Below are positions 17,737 through 28,113 of a stretch of DNA of 61,417 nucleotides, one piece after another; within the stretch, counting starts at the first letter, position 1; each line of letters opens with the position of its first letter. The DNA is from Stieleria sedimenti (GTDB lineage: Bacteria > Planctomycetota > Planctomycetia > Pirellulales > Pirellulaceae). Where the stretch lies: assembly GCF_025060895.1 (NCBI RefSeq), contig NZ_JANZKV010000067.1:11234-72650 (forward strand), written 5' to 3'. Both the position numbers and the translations under genes were made by a program. A model generated the notes under the pieces. It was not told the origin of the DNA and searched no databases. It saw only the letters and a program-made list of their open reading frames with translations.

Positions 17737-20700
17737 GTGACACATCGGATGTTTGCGGCCGTCGGCCGAACGGCAGGGCCGTCCCAAGGTGGCCGAAGCA
17801 ATGGACGTAGGCGGCTGAGCGTTGAGTCGCTGGAAAAGCGGTATTTGCTGGCGGCTGCCCTGGATGCCGGCCCGGATACCATCGCCGTTGGTGCGTCGCT
17901 CTCGGAAACGGAATCGGTGTATTGGCAGGACCGATCGGTCGAGATTCGACGCGGCCAATGGGTGGTGCAGTTTGATCGCCGGGCGACGGCGCCGCAGTCG
18001 AGTGACGGATCCGACGCGTTCGCCAATGCCGAGGCGTGGCTCCAGCGCCGCCAACCGAAGCAAGTGATTTCGGTCGACGCCGAGATTGAACGTCGGTTGT
18101 ACGAATTCGATGATCTACTGATCCGCAGCGCGATGTTGCATGCCTTTGACAACTCGCCGAACGTGATTTCCGTCGAACCGAATTATCGCGTTGCGGTCGA
18201 CGCCGTCCCCGACGATCCTTCGTTTCCACAGCTCTGGGGGCTCGACAATCAGGACGACACTGACATCGACGCGCCCGAAGCTTGGGATTTAACGACCGGG
18301 TCGAGCGACATGGTCGTCGGTGTGATCGACACCGGCGTGGACTACAACCACGAGGACCTTGCGCAAAACATTTGGGTCAATCCGGTGGAATGCCCGGCGG
18401 GCCGAGGCACCTGTGTCGAAGACGGCATCGACGACGACGGAAACGGATTTGTCGACGATTTCTTCGGCTGGGATTTCTACAACAACGACAACGACCCCTT
18501 TGACGACAACAGTCACGGTACACACGTCGCCGGAACGATCGCGGCGGTCGGCAACAACGCGACGGGCGTTGTCGGCGTGAATTGGAACGCCAAAATCATG
18601 GCGATCAAGTTTCTCGGCAGCGGCGGCAGCGGGTACTTGTCCGATGCGGTCCGGGCGATCGACTACGCGACCAAGATGAAGCGTGATCACGGCATCAACA
18701 TTCGTCTGACCAACAACAGCTGGGGCGGCGGCGGATACTCTCAAACGATGTATGACGCCATCGCCGCCAACCGGGACGCCGACATGCTGTTCGTCGCCGC
18801 GGCCGGCAACGATTCAAGGAACAACGACTCTTTCGCCTCGTATCCCGCCTCCTATGACCTGAACAACATTCTCTCCGTTGCCTCGACCACCTCGTCGGAT
18901 GCCCTGTCGTCGTTTTCCAACTATGGCCGCACGACGGTGGATGTCGGTGCCCCCGGTTCGTCGATCTACAGCACGATTCCGAACAACCGCTACGGCACCA
19001 AAAGCGGCACGTCGATGGCAGCACCGCATGTCGCCGGCGTCGCCGCACTGGCTTGGGGCAGCAATCAAGCGGCCTCCTACGCTGCGGTCCGGCAAGCGAT
19101 CACCAGCGGCGTCGATCCGGTGCCGGCGTTGACCGGAAAGACGGTCACGGGAGGACGCATCAACGCATTGAAAACGTTGCAACGGATGGGCTTGTTCGCG
19201 ACCGTCGTTTCGCCGCAGCCCGATACGATCGTCGAGACCGCGCCGACATCCTTCACGATCGATTTCTCCGCCCCGATCAACGCCGGTAGCCTGAATGCCG
19301 CGGATCTGACGGTCAACACGATCGCCGCGGACAGCGTCGTTCTGCTCGACTCGGACACGGCCCAATTTACGTTTTCGGTTTCACCGGTCGCCGTCGAAGG
19401 CATCCAAACCCTGCGGATCGCCGCCGGCACGATCACGCAAGCCTCCAACGGCGACGGGATTGCTGAACTGGCCGCCACGTTCTTCTATGATCCGACACCG
19501 CTGCGTGTCACCGCGATCACGCCCGCCGAGGGTGACATCGTGTCGTTGCCGGCCCCCAGCTTGCAACTGGATTTCAGCGAACCGCTGTCACCCGGCTCGA
19601 TCGGTATCGATGATCTGGTCGTCAGCGACGGACGGGTCGAACGCTTCACCCTCGTTGATGCGGACACGGTGATCTATCACTTGACTGGCATCACGACGGA
19701 GTCATTGCTGACTGTCGATCTGATCGGCGGCACGGTCGCCGACACCGACGGTTTTCCCAACGAAGCGTTCTCGGCGTCGTTTCCACTGGACATCGATACG
19801 TTGGGCTATCCGGGCGTCTGGACCGCGTCGGCACCGCTCGGATCCCGCGTTCACCAAACGTCCATCTCCGGGCTTTGGCACTCCGGCAGCGACGAAGATC
19901 GCTATCAACTGAATTTGGAATCTGGTCAAACGATCAGCCTGGCCGTGCAGCCGGCGGCGCTGCGGCCTGTCGATTTTAGCCCGCACGCGTTCGCAAGGGG
20001 CCATGCATCGCCCCTCGCCCACGCGTCGGGCTGGCATCATTCGGTCGATTTCGAAACATCGAGTCAATCGACAGGCAGTCTGGCCGGCGACAGTGTTCCC
20101 ACACCCAGACTACGCGTCCTCGATCCCTCCGGGGCAACCCTCGCCGACGCGACAGCGACTGGCGGAGAGGCGATCGTGATCAATGCGTTGACCGCTCCCG
20201 TCTTCGGTGACTACACCGTCGTGGTCGAGACGGTCTCGGAATTCGGCGGCACGTACGCATTGCAGCTGGGGCTTTCGACCGTGCTTGAGACGGAACCGTT
20301 TTCATCGCTCCGCAACGACACGTTGGCTGGCGCCGAAGCGGTTGACGCGGGCTGGAGCGTGACGAGCGAATCGGTGTCGCAAGTCGGCGTGATTGGCTCA
20401 TTCGATACCGGCAGCGACAGCGACTGGTTTGCCATCTCGCTCGATGCCGACGTGCCGACGACGTTTGCCGTCGCGTCACCGGGAATGACTCAATCCGGCA
20501 GCGGACCGCTGGAATTGTCGCTGCACGCCGCTGACGGATCGCCACTGGCGTTGGCCGTCGTCGATGCTGATGACGCTCGGATCGATGACTTTGCCGCCGC
20601 GGTGACCGGCACCGTCTATGTGAAGGTCGTCGGCGGAGATTCCGACTATGTGTTATCCGTGACATCCGGCGGGACGCTGGATCGCGACCGAATCGACGCG

Positions 20701-23700
20701 GATCTCAACGGTTCGATCGACACGGCCCAAGGTTTGGCATTACCCCCACGCGTCGTGGGGCATCTCGGTGGCGACTTTGCCGCCGGCCCCGGTGTCGACA
20801 CGACCGAGATCCACCGGACGCAGATTTCGCTGGATTCGTCACCCGAAGGCGACATGATTCGCGACGTCGTCTTCACGCCGGACGGTTCGCGGTACCTGAT
20901 CGCCCACCGGGACAGCGAGAACGTGCTCATTTACCAGGCCGCGACCGGTAACCTGCTGGCCGAAATCCCGGTCGAAGGCAAGCCGGTTGACCTGGACGTG
21001 ACTCCCAACGGTGCCTATGCCGTTTCCGCCAACACCGACGGCAATACGGTCACCGTGATCGACTTGGCGACGCTGACAAAGGTCGCAGACATTGCAACGT
21101 CGTCGGCGTGGCCTTATCGCGTCCACACCACGGGCGACAGCTCACGTGCCGTGGTGGCGACCGCCGGTGGCGAGTACGTCACGGTTTCGCTGACCACGTT
21201 CGCCCAGACCCATCAATTCGAAGCCTCCGGGTTGGGCTCCGTCTCACGGGCGAGCAGTTTTGGGTATGCCGGACGGTCGCTGTTCCACTACACCGATTTT
21301 GTGTTGACGCCCGATGGCACCAAGTTGATCGGTCCGGGGACCGACGTCGCGGGATCCACCGTCGACATTTTTAATTTGTCGACGGGCTCCCTCGCCGCGT
21401 CGATTCCGGTGCCGGACGAATCGCCGGCGATCTTGTTGACGGCTGATGGCAATACCGTTTACGCGGTCAGCCGACGCTCGGTGTTTGAAAGCACAATCAG
21501 CAAAATCAGCTTGGCCGGCAACACATTGCTTCAAGAGATCAACGGGCCCGGGCTGACGACCAACCACGTCTTGCTTTCTCCAGACGAGCAGGAATTGATC
21601 GGCGGACGCTACGGCTCCTTGCAGTTCATCGATTTGACCGACGGATCCCGTGCTTCGGTCCAAGCGGGCAACACGTCGGGTTTCGCGATCAGTTCCGACG
21701 GCAACTACGTCCTGGCGGGCGATGTCGTTGATTTGGCGTCGAAAACGCGAGTCAAAACGCTGCCGTATGATTCCTCGATGGACTTCGTGGTGACCAGTCC
21801 GACCGAGTCGCGGGGGTTGAAGATCAGTCGCTTGCAGAATGATCAATATTCATGGATCGACATCAGTGGCCCCTCGTCATCGGTCCTGGAAACACGCATC
21901 GGTGGATCGGCGATCGAAGGCGACACGCCGGTCGTCATGAGACTCACCGACGACGGCTTGACCGCGGTGACGGCGAATTACGCTTCAAGAAATTTGTCCG
22001 TCGTCGATTTGGCCGGCAAGTCCGTGACGCGATGGATCGATGTCGGATTCCGTGTCGATTCGCTGGCGATCACGCCCGACGGTCGATATGCCATCGCATC
22101 GAGCGCCAGCACGTCCAACTCCGTCGTGCTGGTTGATCTGGTCGCCGGTACCGTCGATGCCACGCTGACGGGCATCAACTACTTCCCGCGAGACGTCGCG
22201 ATCAGCGACGATGGAACACAGGCGTACGCGGTGACGACGGGACTGACCGATTCCCCTGATTCGCTGTATTTCATCGACGTCGACGGCGCATCATCAAGCG
22301 TTGCCGGATCGATTCCGATCGGTGATGCATCCGGCGGAATGTATGATTACACCCGTCTACAACTCTCCCCGGACGGTTCACTGTTGGCGATTCCGGTGAC
22401 CGGCAGCGGCGATCTGGTGCTGGTCGACACGACGACGCGGGCCGAAATCGCGCGGGTGGCGACCGGAGCGGCATCGCCCACCGAAGTCCTGTTTTCTCCC
22501 GATGGATCGCTGTTGTTTGTCCGTCATCAATCCGGCAATGGTCTCTCGGCGATTCGTATCGATGGCGCGAACTCGAATTTGCAAACTGTCATCACGGAGA
22601 TCCCGAGCCCGGCTGCGATGACGATCGATGCCGCCGGCGACTACTTGTACGTTGCGACGTCGCTGTACCGCAGAAACAACGAAGTCCATGTCGTGGATGT
22701 CCAGTCGCTGGACGTGGTCCAAACGGTCTCGCTGAGCAGCGACGCTCGACCGACGCGGATGCACCACGACGGCAACGTCATTTACTTGCTGGCGAGTGAA
22801 GAATTCACCCCGCGTGTGTTTGCGGCCGACGCCAGCGACACGTTGATGCGGATCTTTGCCGCGGGTGTCGATTCGGAGTTGGTGGACGCGACGCCATTGG
22901 GCGGACGTTCTCGCCTGGTCAGCTACAGCCCGCCGTTGCAGTCGGCGTTGGCCGCCTCGCAAGATCAAGACACGATCGAAGTCATCGATTTCAGCGACAC
23001 GACGTTCGGCGATGAAGACTACTACCAATTTTTGCCCCAGGTCGGCGACACGTTGACCCTGGCAACCACGATCCCGGGATCGGCAGACGGATTGATCGAA
23101 AACGCACTGGACGTTGCGATCGAAGTGTTTGACCCGCAAGGACGGCGCATCGGTGTCGGCGAAAGCGGGACCCTGCAAATCACCATCGGATCGATCGGGA
23201 TCCACACCGTTCGAGTTTTCGCCCAGAATTTCACCCGCGGTGAATACGTGCTTTCCATCGATGGAGCAACGATCGTGGCGGGGCCCTCGCTGGTTGGTTT
23301 CACGCCGATCGACGGGGAACGCGACGTCGCGCCCGATGCATCGTTGACCCTGACCTTTGACCGGGCGGTCTCGATCGGTAGCGGACAGATTGTGATCAAA
23401 CGCGCCGCGGACGACTCGATCTTCACGTCGATCGACGCGTCAAGCACGGAAGTGGTCCTCGACGGGCCGACGGTGACCATCACTCCGTCCTTGGCTTGGG
23501 AACTGGGCACGGATTATGACGTGTTGATCGATGCGGGAACGTTCATCGGCGGCGGCGGTGGATTCGCCGGCATTGCAGACCCCAGCTTGTGGGATTTTGC
23601 GGTCGGCTATGGGTTCGACTTTGGTGATGCGTCCGCGCCCTACCCGGTGACACAGGCCGACGGGGGTGCCCGGCATTCATTGTTCGGCCCTCAACTGGGC

Positions 23701-26700
23701 GTCTTGCGAGACAGCGAGCCCGACGGCACGCCGTCTGGTGCGGCCGACGCGGATGACGTGACCACCAGCGATGACGAAGACGGTGTGGCGTTTGGCTCGT
23801 TGCAGGTTGGGCAGATCGATGCCAGCTTTACGGTGGATGTCCGCAATGTCACCAGCGAAGCGTACCTGGACGCCTGGATCGACTTCAACGCCGACGGCCA
23901 CTTCGGTGGAAAAGCAGAACAGGTGGCCGCGTCGGTGACCGTGGGCAACGGCAGTCATGTCATCGAATTTGATGTCCCCGCCTGGGTCTCCGCCGGTGAA
24001 ACGTTCGCCCGCGTGCGTCTGAGCACCGCGGGCGGTTTGGGCGTGACCGGCAACGCCCCCGATGGCGAGGTCGAAGATTATTGGGTCGAAATCGAGCCGC
24101 CCCGAATTGCTTCGAGAGAATTTTATCCGCTGAAATCGTTGTCGCCAAAATTCAGCGGTGGCAACGTCGTCCCGGTCGACTTGGACAGCGACGGAGACAT
24201 CGACCTGATCCTTCCCGACGGCAGCGACAACAATGTCGCGTGGCTCAAGAATGACGGCACGGGGACGTTTACCGAACAGTTGCTGTACAACCAGTGGAAC
24301 ACGAAATCGGTCGAAGCAGTCGACTTTGATCGTGACGGGGACATCGACGTCGTCTATCTGTTGCCGATCTCTGACGAACTCGGCTGGTTTGAAAACCAGG
24401 GCAACGAGAGCTTTACCAAGAATATCATCGACAACCAGCTCACCACGCCACAAGACTTCACCGTCGTGGACTACGACCAGGATGGCGACCAGGACCTGAT
24501 CGCGGTCGACAATTTTGACGATCTACTGTTGCTGTATGTCAATCAAGGCGACCAAACCTTCGTCAAACAGACGTTGGCCGGCAACGTGGATGGAAACCTG
24601 ATGGAAGTGGCGGATCTGGATCGCGACGGCGACCTGGACATTGTCGTCAACGATGACGGACTGAGCTGGTACGAACAAACCGCAACCGGATGGACGCAGC
24701 ACGCGATCGCGACGGGGTTTCATTACGCGGTCGAGATCTTTGACGTCAATTCCGATGGGGTGCTGGATGTCGTCAGCGCCGATTCGTTCCAGGTCAATTG
24801 GTACGAAAACGACGCGGCCGGCTCCTTTACGAAACGTTTGCTGATCAACATCAGCTCGGTGCGTGCGGTCGAATTCGCCGACTTGGACGGCGACGGAGAC
24901 ATGGACGCGATCGCCAAGGGGACCAATTCGTTTTCCGATCTGTCATGGCTGGAAAACGATGGCGCGCAGAACTTCCAACTCCGAACGCTCAGCGACAAGG
25001 CGAATCAGGCGATCGATTTGGCGACCGCTGACCTTGACGGGGATTCCGATCTGGACGTCGTGGTGTCGACCAGTTCCGATGGATTTGCTTGGATCGAAAA
25101 CGTCAACGGAGTTTTGTTGAGTGTGGAGGAATTGACGCCCTCTGCAGGCAGCGCGATGGTCGCCCCCGGGCAAGACCTGGCGATCCGGTTCGATCAAGTC
25201 ATCCAGCTCGGTTCGGGTCGGGCAACGATCCATCTAGCCGCCGACGATTCGATCGTGGAGACCATCGACGTGACCTCGTCCACTGTCTCGCTGAGCGGCG
25301 ATACCCTGACCCTGGATCCTCTCAGTGATCTTGCGGCCAACACCCGGTATTACGTCCGACTGGATGCCGGAGTCGTCAAAAACGTGCCCGGAGATCCTTA
25401 CGAAGGTCTCGACGATGAACGCTGGAATTTCCAAACCGCGGCGATCGGGATCGATTACGGCGACGCACCCGACACGGCGATCGGAACCTCTGCCGGAAAC
25501 TACAACACACTTGCAACGGACAACGGCCCGTCGCATGTCCTCACCGCCGGACTGTACTTGGGCCGGATTGCCGATGCCGACGACGGGACCTTGCAGAACG
25601 CCTGGGCGGGGGCGGACGACGCGGTCGGCGCCCCGGATGACGAGAACAGCGTCCTGGCGGCTGATCGCGATTTGGTGCTGACCGTCGCCGCGTCGCCAAC
25701 GGTGGCGCTGGTGGTGACCAATCTGACCGACGGCGAGGCGACGCTATCGGGCTGGATCGACTACAACCGAAACGGCGTTTTTGAAGCCGACGAATCCGCT
25801 CAAACCACGGTTTTCGCCGGCACCCGACGAGCCATCGTGACGCTCCCGTTCCCGCCCGTCCCCGGCGGCAGTGCCGGCGAGACGTTCGCCCGATTCAGAC
25901 TGGGGACGGACGCCGCGGCGCAATCGCCGGTGGGGCCTTCTGGGCCGGGTGAAGTCGAAGACTATCCGGTCACGATTCGCAACCCGGGGCTGGGAACCGC
26001 CGCCAGCGCGACGGTTCTATCGAGCGGTATCGGCGGTGTTCCCCTGCTCGATGCGTCCGATCAATTCGGCGCATCGGTGGCGGCACTCGGAGATCTGGAC
26101 GGCGACGGGATCGACGACATTGCGATCGGAGCTCCCGGTGATGATGACCTGGCGTTGGATGCCGGTGCTGTCTACATCGCGATGATGAATGCCGACGGCA
26201 GCATCAAGAGTCATCAAAAGATCGTCGCCGACGCGACGGGTTTGCCGTTTGACGCCAGCGATCAATTCGGGATGGCGATCGCCCCGGCGGGCGATTTGGA
26301 TTTCGACGGCGTTGCAGATCTGTATGTGATGAGCAAGCAGACGGGCAATCAAACGGCATCGATCAGCCGGGTCACGCTGAATGCCGATGGGACGGTCAAG
26401 GAGCACACCTACATGCTTGCCACCGTCCCGGGCGGGTTCCCCCAATTGTCGACCTTTGCGCCGATCGGTGACTTGGACGGAGACGGAAATCCGGATTTCG
26501 CGATCGGAGAAAATTTCGTTCGAGTCAACAACGTCTTTTCGGGCGCGTTGCACATCCTGTTTTCCGCCGACGACGGATCCGCCCGCGAAACCACCTTGAT
26601 CGCCAGCCAGACCGGTGGTGGTCCGGCCTTGACCAATTCCGCGTACTTCGGCACCTCGGTCACGTCGCTCGGCGACATCGACGGTGATGGAGTGACGGAC

Positions 26701-27762
26701 TTGGCCGTGGGTGCCTACGGCAACCGCAGCGTGACCACCAACAGCGGTGCCGTTTACATCCTGTTCATGAAGCGCGACGGAACGGTCAAGTCGAGTTACG
26801 AGATCAACGGCACCAATCCCAACGAACCGGCCCTGGGCAGCCTGTCGCAATTCGGCTCTTCCGTCGCGGCCATCGGCGATCTTGATTCCAGCGGAGTCAC
26901 CGAGTTGCTCGTCGGGGCGAACGGGCATGCCGTGGGAGAAACCCAGCAAGCCGGCCAAGCGTTCGTGTTGTACCTGGCCAGTGACGGATCGGTGGTTGAC
27001 CACGTCGCACTCGGCACTGCGAACGGAGGCGTCGTTCATTTAGCCGAGTCGGATTTCTTTGGACGATCGGTCGCTGCGGCGGGCGACATCAACGGAGACG
27101 GGCACGTCGATCTGATCGTGGGTTCGTCGCCGACCAGTTCGTCCAATCGCGGCCGTGTTCACACGATCTTGCTGGACGCTCCGACCCCGCCGGGCGTGCA
27201 GAGTATTCAAGTCAACGACGGCGGCAATGGGCGGTCCCAACTCACCTCGTTGGTCGTTCGCTTTGATGCGATCGTCGACCATCAAGGACTCGCCGACGCC
27301 TTCATCGTGACCAACACGGACACCGAGACCGACGTAGGACAAGTCACGGTGACGGCGGATGATTCCGCTGGTACCACCGTCGTTCAAATCGGGTTTGCCG
27401 GCGCGTCCACGGTGGCTCGTGCCGGTTCAGGAACGCTGGCCAATTCGCTCAGCGATGGCAACTATCGGTTGCTGATTGACGCAGACAAGATTCGAACCGC
27501 CGAGGGAACCGCAATGGCCAGCGACCATGTCTGGGGCCAACAAAATATCGACGCGTTTTTCCGATTGTTCGGTGACACCGATGGCGATCGTGATGTGGAC
27601 GGCCAAGATTACGGACGATTCGGATTGAGTTTCCTGAAATCCGGCACCGACCCGGCCTTCGATCCGCACCTTGACGGCGACGGCGATGGCGACGTCGACG
27701 GACAAGACTACGGACGATTCGGCCAGAATTTCTTGAAGCGTTTGGGCGACGCGACCCGCTAA
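17737..27762 (+). CDS. Giant extracellular subtilase with beta-propeller, FG-GAP and dockerin-like modules
   Basis: 3341 residues if GTG 17737 is the start; ATG 17749 is equally possible. Instead of a normal signal peptide it has SVESLEKRYLLAA (about 28-40), a motif common at the N-termini of huge planctomycete surface proteins. A peptidase S8 domain spans about 165-485 with Asp198 (GVIDTGVDYNHEDL), His260 (SHGTHVAG) and Ser426 (SGTSMAAPHVAG). Then come two Ig-like domains (490-685), two pre-peptidase C-terminal type domains (690-980), a long YVTN-like propeller (about 1027-1750), more Ig-like domains, two GEVED domains (about 2011-2118 and 2632-2748), two FG-GAP/VCBS blocks (2138-2458 and 2755-3142) and a duplicated calcium-loop dockerin-like end (3278-3335, DTDGDRDVDGQDYGRFG twice). 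The catalytic triad is intact. A palindromic repeat is embedded at residues 747-766. Probably an adhesive surface protease. Confidence 0.93.
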   Translation: MTHRMFAAVGRTAGPSQGGRSNGRRRLSVESLEKRYLLAAALDAGPDTIAVGASLSETESVYWQDRSVEIRRGQWVVQFDRRATAPQSSDGSDAFANAEAWLQRRQPKQVISVDAEIERRLYEFDDLLIRSAMLHAFDNSPNVISVEPNYRVAVDAVPDDPSFPQLWGLDNQDDTDIDAPEAWDLTTGSSDMVVGVIDTGVDYNHEDLAQNIWVNPVECPAGRGTCVEDGIDDDGNGFVDDFFGWDFYNNDNDPFDDNSHGTHVAGTIAAVGNNATGVVGVNWNAKIMAIKFLGSGGSGYLSDAVRAIDYATKMKRDHGINIRLTNNSWGGGGYSQTMYDAIAANRDADMLFVAAAGNDSRNNDSFASYPASYDLNNILSVASTTSSDALSSFSNYGRTTVDVGAPGSSIYSTIPNNRYGTKSGTSMAAPHVAGVAALAWGSNQAASYAAVRQAITSGVDPVPALTGKTVTGGRINALKTLQRMGLFATVVSPQPDTIVETAPTSFTIDFSAPINAGSLNAADLTVNTIAADSVVLLDSDTAQFTFSVSPVAVEGIQTLRIAAGTITQASNGDGIAELAATFFYDPTPLRVTAITPAEGDIVSLPAPSLQLDFSEPLSPGSIGIDDLVVSDGRVERFTLVDADTVIYHLTGITTESLLTVDLIGGTVADTDGFPNEAFSASFPLDIDTLGYPGVWTASAPLGSRVHQTSISGLWHSGSDEDRYQLNLESGQTISLAVQPAALRPVDFSPHAFARGHASPLAHASGWHHSVDFETSSQSTGSLAGDSVPTPRLRVLDPSGATLADATATGGEAIVINALTAPVFGDYTVVVETVSEFGGTYALQLGLSTVLETEPFSSLRNDTLAGAEAVDAGWSVTSESVSQVGVIGSFDTGSDSDWFAISLDADVPTTFAVASPGMTQSGSGPLELSLHAADGSPLALAVVDADDARIDDFAAAVTGTVYVKVVGGDSDYVLSVTSGGTLDRDRIDADLNGSIDTAQGLALPPRVVGHLGGDFAAGPGVDTTEIHRTQISLDSSPEGDMIRDVVFTPDGSRYLIAHRDSENVLIYQAATGNLLAEIPVEGKPVDLDVTPNGAYAVSANTDGNTVTVIDLATLTKVADIATSSAWPYRVHTTGDSSRAVVATAGGEYVTVSLTTFAQTHQFEASGLGSVSRASSFGYAGRSLFHYTDFVLTPDGTKLIGPGTDVAGSTVDIFNLSTGSLAASIPVPDESPAILLTADGNTVYAVSRRSVFESTISKISLAGNTLLQEINGPGLTTNHVLLSPDEQELIGGRYGSLQFIDLTDGSRASVQAGNTSGFAISSDGNYVLAGDVVDLASKTRVKTLPYDSSMDFVVTSPTESRGLKISRLQNDQYSWIDISGPSSSVLETRIGGSAIEGDTPVVMRLTDDGLTAVTANYASRNLSVVDLAGKSVTRWIDVGFRVDSLAITPDGRYAIASSASTSNSVVLVDLVAGTVDATLTGINYFPRDVAISDDGTQAYAVTTGLTDSPDSLYFIDVDGASSSVAGSIPIGDASGGMYDYTRLQLSPDGSLLAIPVTGSGDLVLVDTTTRAEIARVATGAASPTEVLFSPDGSLLFVRHQSGNGLSAIRIDGANSNLQTVITEIPSPAAMTIDAAGDYLYVATSLYRRNNEVHVVDVQSLDVVQTVSLSSDARPTRMHHDGNVIYLLASEEFTPRVFAADASDTLMRIFAAGVDSELVDATPLGGRSRLVSYSPPLQSALAASQDQDTIEVIDFSDTTFGDEDYYQFLPQVGDTLTLATTIPGSADGLIENALDVAIEVFDPQGRRIGVGESGTLQITIGSIGIHTVRVFAQNFTRGEYVLSIDGATIVAGPSLVGFTPIDGERDVAPDASLTLTFDRAVSIGSGQIVIKRAADDSIFTSIDASSTEVVLDGPTVTITPSLAWELGTDYDVLIDAGTFIGGGGGFAGIADPSLWDFAVGYGFDFGDASAPYPVTQADGGARHSLFGPQLGVLRDSEPDGTPSGAADADDVTTSDDEDGVAFGSLQVGQIDASFTVDVRNVTSEAYLDAWIDFNADGHFGGKAEQVAASVTVGNGSHVIEFDVPAWVSAGETFARVRLSTAGGLGVTGNAPDGEVEDYWVEIEPPRIASREFYPLKSLSPKFSGGNVVPVDLDSDGDIDLILPDGSDNNVAWLKNDGTGTFTEQLLYNQWNTKSVEAVDFDRDGDIDVVYLLPISDELGWFENQGNESFTKNIIDNQLTTPQDFTVVDYDQDGDQDLIAVDNFDDLLLLYVNQGDQTFVKQTLAGNVDGNLMEVADLDRDGDLDIVVNDDGLSWYEQTATGWTQHAIATGFHYAVEIFDVNSDGVLDVVSADSFQVNWYENDAAGSFTKRLLINISSVRAVEFADLDGDGDMDAIAKGTNSFSDLSWLENDGAQNFQLRTLSDKANQAIDLATADLDGDSDLDVVVSTSSDGFAWIENVNGVLLSVEELTPSAGSAMVAPGQDLAIRFDQVIQLGSGRATIHLAADDSIVETIDVTSSTVSLSGDTLTLDPLSDLAANTRYYVRLDAGVVKNVPGDPYEGLDDERWNFQTAAIGIDYGDAPDTAIGTSAGNYNTLATDNGPSHVLTAGLYLGRIADADDGTLQNAWAGADDAVGAPDDENSVLAADRDLVLTVAASPTVALVVTNLTDGEATLSGWIDYNRNGVFEADESAQTTVFAGTRRAIVTLPFPPVPGGSAGETFARFRLGTDAAAQSPVGPSGPGEVEDYPVTIRNPGLGTAASATVLSSGIGGVPLLDASDQFGASVAALGDLDGDGIDDIAIGAPGDDDLALDAGAVYIAMMNADGSIKSHQKIVADATGLPFDASDQFGMAIAPAGDLDFDGVADLYVMSKQTGNQTASISRVTLNADGTVKEHTYMLATVPGGFPQLSTFAPIGDLDGDGNPDFAIGENFVRVNNVFSGALHILFSADDGSARETTLIASQTGGGPALTNSAYFGTSVTSLGDIDGDGVTDLAVGAYGNRSVTTNSGAVYILFMKRDGTVKSSYEINGTNPNEPALGSLSQFGSSVAAIGDLDSSGVTELLVGANGHAVGETQQAGQAFVLYLASDGSVVDHVALGTANGGVVHLAESDFFGRSVAAAGDINGDGHVDLIVGSSPTSSSNRGRVHTILLDAPTPPGVQSIQVNDGGNGRSQLTSLVVRFDAIVDHQGLADAFIVTNTDTETDVGQVTVTADDSAGTTVVQIGFAGASTVARAGSGTLANSLSDGNYRLLIDADKIRTAEGTAMASDHVWGQQNIDAFFRLFGDTDGDRDVDGQDYGRFGLSFLKSGTDPAFDPHLDGDGDGDVDGQDYGRFGQNFLKRLGDATR
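19978..20032. repeat. Palindromic repeat element inside the subtilase gene
   Basis: AGCCCGCACGCGTTCGCAAG begins an imperfect palindrome whose right arm ends CGCGTCGGGCT. The same left arm occurs in the intergenic region at 27886-27927. Here it is read in frame as SPHAFARGHASPLAHASG, which looks foreign to the surrounding beta-rich domain. Confidence 0.7.
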
Positions 27763-27793
27763 TTTTTCGTGTCACCTTGCGTTTCGAGTAGGC

Positions 27794-27863
27794 GGTAGTG
27801 GACGAGGCGACGAGTCCCGTGACAATACGCCCATGCAGAGGACTCGTCGCCTCGTCCACTACC
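27794..27863. repeat. 24-bp inverted repeat, perfect
   Basis: GGTAGTGGACGAGGCGACGA... (27794-27817) is perfectly complementary to 27840-27863 around a 22-base loop. It starts 31 bases after the subtilase stop and could act as a transcript terminator. The length and perfection suggest a mobile palindromic element. Confidence 0.8.
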
Positions 27864-27885
27864 CGAAAATTGGGTTGTCGATTCA

Positions 27886-27927
27886 AGCCCGCACGCGTTA
27901 GCAAGGGGCCACGCGACGCCCCTGGGG
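27886..27927. repeat. AGCCCGCACGCGTT element, intergenic copy
   Basis: Matches the element inside the subtilase gene at 19978 at about 40 of 44 positions over AGCCCGCACGCGTTAGCAAG and the following GGGCCACGCGACGCCCCT. Confidence 0.7.
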
Positions 27928-28044
27928 CAACGCACCAGGAGTACGTCCCTCGGGGAATCAAGTTGGCCAAACCATTTGCTTGTGTTCATTTACCTAGGGC
28001 GTGGGACGTCAACTTTATTACTGCCGGATCTCTAATAAATACAC

Positions 28045-28113
28045 TGGCTCCCCTCTCCCCAAAAAACGCCAAAGACGCGAAGCGTTCAGCGTTTTTTGGG
28101 GAGAGGGGTGCCA
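28045..28113. repeat. 25-bp inverted repeat with one mismatch
   Basis: 28045-28069 (TGGCTCCCCTCTCCCCAAAA and AACGC) pairs with 28089-28113 with one mismatch. Because one arm ends in A6 and the other in T6, the stem contains an A/T tract and may act as a terminator for either convergent gene. Confidence 0.75.
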
